From contig NZ_LRRU01000020.1 in assembly GCF_001641615.1 (NCBI RefSeq), positions 62,001 to 126,000 of the forward strand: a stretch of 64,000 nucleotides of DNA, written 5' to 3'. The notes under the pieces were generated by a model. It was not told where the DNA came from. It worked only from the letters and a program-made list of their open reading frames with translations, and did not search any database. A program made the translations under genes and the position numbers. Origin of the DNA: Pseudoalteromonas gelatinilytica (GTDB lineage: Bacteria; Pseudomonadota; Gammaproteobacteria; Enterobacterales; Alteromonadaceae). Each line of letters starts with the position of its first letter. The first letter of the stretch is position 1. Shown here one piece after another: positions 58,601-64,000 of this stretch.

Positions 58601-59968
58601 ATGCTTGCCTTAAAAGAAAGGCCACCTTTGTCGTGGCCAGAGTACGCTATTGCCTCGCCAAAGGACTTTTACGATTTAATAGATTTTCATTCACCAAAAT
58701 ATGTAAGAGCGCTTTTTAGTAACAATCACGAATCAGGTTGTAAGATTTTTTTACTGGGAAATCGTAGATCGAAAAGCGTCACAGATTTAAAAACATTCAA
58801 GCGAAAAACAACCCGGTATGTTCAGGGTGTATTGAATTGTAAAAGTGAAGCAGTAAATATTTACTATAGTCCAAATGAGTTTTATGAATGGCCTAGAGTA
58901 TCAAATTTAGCCCTTTTAAGAGCTAATTGGATAGATATAGATATCAAAAAGGTTATCTATGGGAAAAAAGTTAGAGAGGTTGAGAAAGTCTTAATTGGTG
59001 AGGTCATGCAAATTTTCAAAAGAGAGAAAATACCGCCGTTTACAGGTTACGTTTTCTCTGGTTCTGGAGGGCTACATTTATACTGGGTTTACGAACCAGT
59101 AGATGCCTCTCTAACGAATAAGGAGCTGTGGAAGAGCATAGCCCAAATTTATATTGATAGTTTAAAAGGTATAAGTTCCCAATGGAAAGTTGATTCTACA
59201 GCATCAAAAAGACTTAATGGAAACCTTCGGATACCAGGCTCTGTTCATGGAACGACAGGTTTGCAAGCAAGGTTTTTAGCTGGTGGCCCCAAATACGAAT
59301 TCGAAGAGTTAATAAATTATCTAAACTTGGGGTCACTAAGAGATAAATTAAAAATAAAAGAAGAAACGACAGTTGTTAGGCTGCCATATAAACCCACAAG
59401 CAGCAAACCTCGTCAAAAAATTCAAAGGCGATATGGTCACAACATCAAGGATTGGTGGTTTAAGTGTATTAACACAGTTCAAATTCATTTTAGAAAGTTA
59501 GGTAAAGTACCTAAAGGCAAACGAGATAAAACTGCTTTCATTCTATTTGTTGCTTTTCAGCACTTGAATAAAGAGACAGCTTTTGAAAAGCTGATAAAAA
59601 TTAATGATGAGCTGATTGGCTTCTCACTCGAAGAGTTAGAAGGTTTAACAAAAACCGCCAAAATAACAATTTATAACTATAGAAAAGAAACTTTAGCTGA
59701 GTACTTAGAAGAGTTGCTTGGTTACTGTCCAGAGTATTTATGTACGAAACCTAAAATTAAGCTATCAAAAGATGAAATAAGACAAAGGCAAAGTGAAGCT
59801 GCTAAATGTACGGCTGATAAAAAACGAAATAACTCTCATGAGATTGTAGCGAAAGCCATTAAACAGCTAACAAAAGAAACAGGCAAAAAGCCTACTCAGA
59901 GGCAAGTTGCGGAAAGGGTAGGGTTAGGGTTACGAACTGTAAAGAGGTATTGGCTTTGCCAAGGGTGA
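58601..59968 (+). CDS. Primase-polymerase (AEP)-like replication protein with C-terminal HTH
   Basis: 455 aa. It has hallmarks of archaeo-eukaryotic primases: WIDIDIKK (DxD metal motif near 110), GYVFSGSGGLHLYWVYEP (the s-x-H motif) and NLRIPGSVHG. The C-terminal 40 residues form a helix-turn-helix (KPTQRQVAERVGLGLRTVKRYW). Such proteins initiate replication of plasmids and integrative elements, so element A may replicate after excision. No helicase domain is recognisable. Confidence 0.75.
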   Translation: MLALKERPPLSWPEYAIASPKDFYDLIDFHSPKYVRALFSNNHESGCKIFLLGNRRSKSVTDLKTFKRKTTRYVQGVLNCKSEAVNIYYSPNEFYEWPRVSNLALLRANWIDIDIKKVIYGKKVREVEKVLIGEVMQIFKREKIPPFTGYVFSGSGGLHLYWVYEPVDASLTNKELWKSIAQIYIDSLKGISSQWKVDSTASKRLNGNLRIPGSVHGTTGLQARFLAGGPKYEFEELINYLNLGSLRDKLKIKEETTVVRLPYKPTSSKPRQKIQRRYGHNIKDWWFKCINTVQIHFRKLGKVPKGKRDKTAFILFVAFQHLNKETAFEKLIKINDELIGFSLEELEGLTKTAKITIYNYRKETLAEYLEELLGYCPEYLCTKPKIKLSKDEIRQRQSEAAKCTADKKRNNSHEIVAKAIKQLTKETGKKPTQRQVAERVGLGLRTVKRYWLCQG

Positions 59969-60222
59969 ATATCAGCATTTCCAATTCAACGAAAAATGTA
60001 ATTTATTTAAGGAAGTTTTAACTCGGTTTGCCAGAAGAGATTAATAGAATTTAATCAAACTTGAAGTGGCGAAATTTCATGAGCCGAACTTGATGCGTAA
60101 CTCATTTTGCCCCAAAAACGTGCTTATGCGAATGCCTCAAAAAAGCGAACAACGGACATTAGGAAATTATTTTTCAGCAATGATTTTATGTCCAGTTGCT
60201 ATGAATTTCTCCTATATTCAGG

Positions 60223-60245
60223 AAAACGACCTATTTGGTCGTTTT
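60223..60245 (+). terminator. Intrinsic terminator downstream of the primase gene
   Basis: 9-bp stem AAAACGACC (60223-60231) with GGTCGTTTT (60237-60245), loop TATTT, followed by further T. Confidence 0.75.
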
Positions 60246-60329
60246 TATCCTTTTCATAATTTCTATAATGATTAAAAGTATATCTGTAGCAACAAGTTAG
60301 TAAGTACCATAGATCTGGTATAATGATCA

Positions 60330-60387
60330 AAATAACTCGTGGCTCGGTAGAAAAACGATCCACTGGGTCGGTATTAAATTGTTAGCA
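60330..60387 (+). repeat. Short attC-like site (copy C) at the 5' boundary of the cassette in element A
   Basis: Starts AAATAAC (60330-60336), ends GTTAGCA (60381-60387), 58 bp in all. Its last 43 bp align with copies A and B of the chromosomal array. GTTAGCA is the exact reverse complement of TGCTAAC at 61347, the start of the attC after the gene. Confidence 0.65.
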
Positions 60388-60402
60388 TTCAGGAAAGGGA
60401 CT

Positions 60403-61344
60403 GTGGAAGAATTCAAGAAAGAAAAACAACGGTTGTATAAAATCGAGTCAGAAATAGAAAAGTTAAAATTTAACTGTTTATTTGAAGGGTGCACCGGTGA
60501 AGCACAAAAATCTCATTCACAACAAAAACAGGGTTCTCTATTAGCTATTTCTAATAAAAATAAAGAGGTTTATGCCTTAGATTCAAATATAGCTAGGTCA
60601 TATGACGTAAAAACAGGGAATCTCTCAGTTCAGTTTAGGAAAAAAAGAATCGCCAGCGCATCTACTTTCCCGGGCTTTTGTGTTAAACATGAAGCGATTT
60701 TTTCTGTTTTCGAAAAAAATGGTTTAGAGCCCTTTAATGATGAACACGCGTGTTATTTATCATATCGAACAATTGGTTACGAATTGGCTAGACAGAGAGA
60801 GTCTAAAATTAGGCATGAAAAGTTGCAGTTTGGTAAACTCCGCCATGATTACCTTGCTTATAGTATAGAAAAGGAGCTAACTCCTTTAATGAAGAGTTTA
60901 ATGTCTGTAATAGAAAAACAGAGTTATGATGAAATAGAGACGATATGGCATGTGGTTCCTCGAAATCTGGGAGTATCTTGTTCTAGTTGTATCTCGTTAT
61001 ATGATGGGATTGCTGAAGATTTCTATATGCAATCAAATAATGGCGAGTTACCCACATTTACCTTTGATGTTATACCGTCAAAATTAGAAACCATTATCGT
61101 AATAACATGGCTAAAGAAGTTTGATTATTATTCTAAATGGTTGAAGGATGCGAAAGATAACCTTTCTGACTTTGAAAGACTGATAAATAGATTTATTTTC
61201 TTTGACTCAGAAGATATTTGTATTGATCCAGCCTTATTCAAAGGAAGCAAAAAAATTCAAGATGTAGTCGAGCAGGTTTCTCATGTGATTGATCGAAGAC
61301 TTATACATGAAATGAAAGTTCCGATACTGATCAAGGTGCAGTAG
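60403..61344 (+). CDS. Cassette-borne protein with a Cys/His cluster, function unknown
   Basis: 313 aa from GTG 60403, which has AGGAAAGGGA just upstream; a TTG at 60379 would start inside the attC core. N-terminal coiled-coil-like helix (about 2-22), then C25-x4-C30-x7-H38 and later PGFC93-x2-H96, a likely zinc site with the recurrent SASTFPGFC and AQKSHS motifs of an uncharacterised family. The rest is helical. No nuclease motif is certain. It sits in a complete gene cassette with a Vibrio-type attC. Confidence 0.68.
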   Translation: MEEFKKEKQRLYKIESEIEKLKFNCLFEGCTGEAQKSHSQQKQGSLLAISNKNKEVYALDSNIARSYDVKTGNLSVQFRKKRIASASTFPGFCVKHEAIFSVFEKNGLEPFNDEHACYLSYRTIGYELARQRESKIRHEKLQFGKLRHDYLAYSIEKELTPLMKSLMSVIEKQSYDEIETIWHVVPRNLGVSCSSCISLYDGIAEDFYMQSNNGELPTFTFDVIPSKLETIIVITWLKKFDYYSKWLKDAKDNLSDFERLINRFIFFDSEDICIDPALFKGSKKIQDVVEQVSHVIDRRLIHEMKVPILIKVQ

Positions 61345-61346
61345 AT

Positions 61347-61472
61347 TGCTAACAAACTGTTTAAGAGTGATTCGCCACGCGTGGCATTTTTACTAAGCAT
61401 TGCGTTTGGTATTTAAAGTGGTATGCGTTGGCTTCGGTCTTGCGTTGCTCACACCTTAACAGGGCGTTACCA
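61347..61472 (+). repeat. Vibrio-type attC site within element A
   Basis: 126 bp from TGCTAAC (61347-61353) to GTTACCA (61466-61472). AACAAACTGTTTAAGAGTGA at the start and CACACCTTAACAGGGCG at the end are the characteristic ends of attC repeats of Vibrio superintegrons as I recall them. It directly follows the stop of the cassette gene. Confidence 0.85.
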
Positions 61473-61787
61473 TAGTCTGCTTCTGGCACACAGCTTTCCT
61501 TCACCTCTAACTCATTTATATCCAAAAATGTGTTAGAGCCGTTGTCTGCACCTCGTTTAAACCTACCTGTTAGCAGAAACCCTAACCTAACAGCTAAAAG
61601 CATAAGGTCATATTTGAGCTGCCACGATTCATTACCCGACTATTACAAATTTTTTATCTGAAAAGCTTTTATGAAATTCTATAGTGAGGAAGGTTAACAA
61701 AGGTGCCATTAGCTGTCTTCCTATATATCCCCCCCAATCTACACTTAATCTAACCTAAAAATGAGAAAATAAATTTAGTTAAGTATG
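61473..61787. other. Intergenic stretch after the cassette
   Basis: About 315 bp with no supportable gene on either strand; possibly the truncated start of a further cassette, since a GTTACCA core precedes it. Confidence 0.4.
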
Positions 61788-61839
61788 GTGCGATAAATGT
61801 GCGATATAAATAAAAGAATACAGAGTAAAGGTGCGATAA
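61788..61839 (+). repeat. Putative arm-type integrase sites (right cluster)
   Basis: GTGCGATAA at 61788-61796 and 61831-61839, plus GTGCGATAT at 61799-61807, in the same orientation as the left pair. The first two are 11 bp apart, as on the left. They lie 46-97 bp before the right attachment site. Confidence 0.65.
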
Positions 61840-61884
61840 AGTAAATAGATAAGTTAAGTAACTTATTGAGTAGGGTGAAGAAAA

Positions 61885-61930
61885 ATGGTCGGCATAGCAG
61901 GATTTGAACCTGCGACCCCTGACACCCCAT
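61885..61930 (-). repeat. Attachment site shared by elements A and B: tRNA-Pro 3' fragment
   Basis: Identical to 50515-50560. Here the minus strand continues with CTGTC before the anticodon loop, so the whole anticodon arm (CTGTC-ATGGGGT-GTCAG) is present, extending tRNA similarity to 61935. The U-U mismatch in this arm also occurs in E. coli tRNA-Pro(GGG) as I recall it. The D-arm and 5' acceptor strand are missing. Confidence 0.88.
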
Positions 61931-62037
61931 GACAGTTTTAATGGTTGTTTTGATTAATGTTTTTATATTAAGTTTTTGTTTTTATATAATTTGTTGTTTC
62001 TTGTGGTATCTGTTAATTTCTGAAAATTAGGTTATAC

Positions 62038-62056
62038 TGGCTACAGATTGGCTACA
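62038..62056 (+). repeat. Tandem TGGCTACA motifs before integrase B
   Basis: TGGCTACA at 62038-62045 and 62049-62056, 11 bp apart, 15 bp before the integrase start. Same spacing as the putative arm sites of element A, so possibly arm sites for integrase B. Confidence 0.45.
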
Positions 62057-62070
62057 CGCTCGGTTTTAAC

Positions 62071-63465
62071 ATGGCAGATTTAACCTCTATTACACAAGCT
62101 AAATTAACAGCATTTAAAAAAGAAGCGACACCACGACAGCAGTTAGGGTGCGATAAAATTTCTGGCTTCTTTTATTTAAAACTTGCCCAAGGCGGAGCTT
62201 GGCGTTTGCGTTATACTGATCTATTGGGTAAGCGCAGAACCGCGACTATTGCCGATACCAATATTAAACCAAACCAAGCAGCAGCAGAGGCAATTTCATG
62301 GAAAGCCAAACTAAGAGAGGGGATTGATCCACTTTCTTACAAAGAAGAACTAGCCCAAATACAACGAGAAGAAGAACAACAAAAAGCCGCCAATGTATAT
62401 TTAAAGGTAGGTGAGTTTTTCGAATCCATTTACACCCCCCACAAAATAGATAATTACAGATATGGCGCGGGTACGTTAAAAGGCATAAAGCATAACTTCT
62501 CGCATCTATTTGATCGCGATATGGACAAGATTAATAGCGCTGATATTTTACACTGGTACAACAAGCGCAGAAGTAAAGGCATTATGCGTTCAACGCTCAT
62601 AAGAGATTTTGGCGCATTTAAAGCCATGCTTAATTATGCTGCCCAGCCATTAAGAGGGGTGAGTGAGCCAATTCTAAAAGTTAATCCTATTAAAAACTTT
62701 ACGCTGCCAGCGCTCACAATTAAAGAGCAAGACGATCTAGAAGAACACAACGAAAAGCTAAGCCACCAGCGCGATATATTCAGCGATAAGGTTAAACAAC
62801 AAATAAGTGAGGGCTTAGCGCTTTACGCAGATAGCTTAAAAATGAAAAGGCGCTCAAGCATAGCCCACGGTAAAAGCCACTTAATAAATTTAGATAACCA
62901 CACTTATCCGCACTGGTTTATTCCCTTTTGCCATATTGCGCGTTTAACGGGTATGCGCCCAGCCGACATTTATAATTTGAAATGGGAAAACTTACTATTT
63001 AACCAATTTAATAATCAAACCACACTTATCTTTACACCTAGTAAAACTAAAAAAGCAGAAAATAGCCGAAAGGTTAAATTCCCTGTAACGGGTGAATTAA
63101 AGTTCGTGTTTGACAACTGGGCAGCACAACAAGAACAGGCTAAAAGCGGTTTAATATTTAAATCAGAACGCACTGGTAAAAGTTTAGAGCGTAAAGCTCA
63201 CTTGCGACACTGGAAACAAATTAAAGCGCTTGCTGGTATTACCGAAAACTTAGACTTTTACTCATTTAGGCATAACTTTATATCATCGCTGGTGGCGCGT
63301 GGTGTGCCTGTACTTACAATCGCAGGTTTAGTAGGTCATAAAGATGGTTCAATGATTGCTGCTAACTATTTGAGACATGATGAGTCATATCTTGATTTAG
63401 TTTTAAAGTTTATGGATTTAGATAATAAAGAAGAAACTATGGGAATAAGTAATGTTCAAAATTGA
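62071..63465 (+). CDS. Tyrosine integrase of element B
   Basis: 464 aa. It has an N-terminal arm-binding-like region (KISGFFYLKLAQGGAWRLRYTD, KAKLREGIDPL), a central core-binding domain and a catalytic domain with Arg in RLTGMRPADIYNLKW, FYSFRHNFISSLVARG, VGHKDGSM and Tyr in AANYLRH. Clearly different from integrase A in sequence although adjacent to the same attachment site. Its stop overlaps the next gene by 14 bp. Confidence 0.92.
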   Translation: MADLTSITQAKLTAFKKEATPRQQLGCDKISGFFYLKLAQGGAWRLRYTDLLGKRRTATIADTNIKPNQAAAEAISWKAKLREGIDPLSYKEELAQIQREEEQQKAANVYLKVGEFFESIYTPHKIDNYRYGAGTLKGIKHNFSHLFDRDMDKINSADILHWYNKRRSKGIMRSTLIRDFGAFKAMLNYAAQPLRGVSEPILKVNPIKNFTLPALTIKEQDDLEEHNEKLSHQRDIFSDKVKQQISEGLALYADSLKMKRRSSIAHGKSHLINLDNHTYPHWFIPFCHIARLTGMRPADIYNLKWENLLFNQFNNQTTLIFTPSKTKKAENSRKVKFPVTGELKFVFDNWAAQQEQAKSGLIFKSERTGKSLERKAHLRHWKQIKALAGITENLDFYSFRHNFISSLVARGVPVLTIAGLVGHKDGSMIAANYLRHDESYLDLVLKFMDLDNKEETMGISNVQN

Positions 63466-64000
63466 CAGAATGATGCTTTCTAACTCGGTAGATAAATTTG
63501 ACCAACTAATAGGTTTACCTTCAGTGGATCATGTAATTCCTGAAATAGATAAAGCAACTTTGATAGCCGCTGAGTATATTTCGATTATCTCTTACCCTGA
63601 ATTGGAACAAATCAAAGATAGAAAAGATTTCTATGATGCTATTTTGCAAGCCATACTAAGGGAGAAAAAGCTAAATTATTTAATTAATTTACATTTTGAA
63701 AACCCAAAAAAATGGCCAAGGATCGATAGTTGCCTTAACAAAGGTAAAAAAAGGTTTGTGAGGGCTCTATTTTTTTGGCAAGCATATACTCACTTTATTG
63801 GAAATGAAAAGTCAAATAAAGAAATAACATATAGTTGGAATAATTACTTGGTCAGGTCATTAGCTTTTTATCAAAATTATGATGACGGTTATGCTTTCGA
63901 TAATTTTAGTAATAATTTTAATGAGATTTATAAGGAGAAGCTAAACAGTCCTTCTTTCGCTCAGGAGGACTTAAAATATTTGTTGAGGCCATTGAGAAAA
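63452..64000 (+). CDS. Hypothetical protein, 3' truncated by the window
   Basis: Open from ATG 63452 through the last base (183 codons, no stop). It overlaps the end of integrase B by 14 bp, suggesting coupling. The sequence is helical and rich in aromatic residues (RALFFWQAYTHFIG, NYLVRSLAFYQNY). No family recognised from this part. Conserved coupling to an integrase might mean an accessory recombination factor. Confidence 0.65.
   Translation, partial: MFKIDRMMLSNSVDKFDQLIGLPSVDHVIPEIDKATLIAAEYISIISYPELEQIKDRKDFYDAILQAILREKKLNYLINLHFENPKKWPRIDSCLNKGKKRFVRALFFWQAYTHFIGNEKSNKEITYSWNNYLVRSLAFYQNYDDGYAFDNFSNNFNEIYKEKLNSPSFAQEDLKYLLRPLRK

Larger units (their letters stand above)
50515..61930. 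mobile_element. Integrative element A, tRNA-Pro targeted, carrying defence modules
   Basis: An 11.4-kb element bounded by identical 46-bp tRNA-Pro 3'-half sequences (50515-50560 and 61885-61930) in the same orientation. A tyrosine integrase lies at the left end and GTGCGATAA arm-type repeats near both ends. Contents: integrase, retron, toxin-antitoxin-chaperone module, second recombinase, HTH protein, primase-like protein and a gene cassette. No conjugation or capsid genes are visible, so it is a mobilisable or satellite-like island rather than a complete ICE or prophage. Confidence 0.8.
61885..64000. mobile_element. Start of integrative element B (truncated by the window)
   Basis: Begins with the tRNA-Pro fragment, followed by a tyrosine integrase and an overlapping downstream gene, the same plan as the left end of element A. 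The other end, and presumably the intact tRNA-Pro gene, lie beyond the right edge. Confidence 0.7.

Noticed and set aside
60066..60275. 69-codon plus-strand open frame after the primase gene
   Set aside because: No ribosome site, unusual composition, and it runs through the terminator hairpin at 60223-60245; most likely chance.
61361..61603. 80-codon minus-strand open frame
   Set aside because: It lies largely inside the attC at 61347-61472, whose palindromic sequence opens the frame; no ribosome site.

Overview
The window looks like a chromosome segment of a marine gammaproteobacterium of the order Alteromonadales, most likely Pseudoalteromonas. This rests on protein resemblance and gene order (metG/apbC/dcd, lrp-ftsK-lolA-rarA-crcB-serS, ackA-pta-yfbV), on AT-rich DNA and on a laminarin-type polysaccharide locus. 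The genus is an inference; no 16S gene is present.

About 0-43 kb is mostly core genome. A divergent metG/apbC pair is followed by an inserted beta-glucan locus (GH16 lipoprotein plus TonB-dependent receptor behind two LacI-type operators) that separates apbC from dcd. Then come a c-di-GMP phosphodiesterase, a DTW-domain/CLCA_X pair, an HPt protein, alaA, and a cell-envelope lipoprotein cluster (glycine-zipper protein, LpoB, YcfL-like, COG3014). After these are dapE-yffB, a PTS-EIIA-like protein that lacks its histidines, ackA-pta, yfbV, rlmA, xthA, an EF-hand lipoprotein, scpB-rluB, divergent ald/lrp, ftsK-lolA-rarA-crcB-serS, and a periplasmic sulfatase. Strong intrinsic terminators punctuate these operons.

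About 43-50.5 kb is accessory. It holds a DUF4153 membrane protein, a lipoprotein, a 3' remnant of an AarF/UbiB kinase gene, and then an array of small promoterless genes separated by integron attC-like recombination sites. In several cassettes the core at the 5' boundary is the reverse complement of the core at the start of the same cassette's attC, which is the signature of integron gene cassettes. No integron integrase is visible, so the array resembles a CALIN (cluster of attC sites lacking an integrase). The cassettes encode small lipoproteins, membrane proteins, a SUKH-3-like immunity protein and unknown proteins.

From 50.5 kb to the end are two tandem integrative elements. Each starts with a copy of the same 46-bp fragment of a tRNA-Pro 3' half (50515-50560 and 61885-61930) followed by a tyrosine integrase. 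Element A (11.4 kb) carries an Ec48-like retron (structured ncRNA, reverse transcriptase, two-TM effector), a three-gene toxin-antitoxin-SecB-like chaperone module resembling CmdTAC, a second small tyrosine recombinase with a 73-aa partner, a small HTH protein, a primase-polymerase-like replication protein, and one extra gene cassette with a Vibrio-type attC. Direct GTGCGATAA repeats near both ends look like arm-type integrase sites. Element B begins at 61885 and runs off the right edge. The intact tRNA-Pro gene is expected beyond the window.

The right third therefore appears to be an anti-phage defence hotspot in which two independent capture systems meet: integron cassettes and tRNA-targeting integrative elements.
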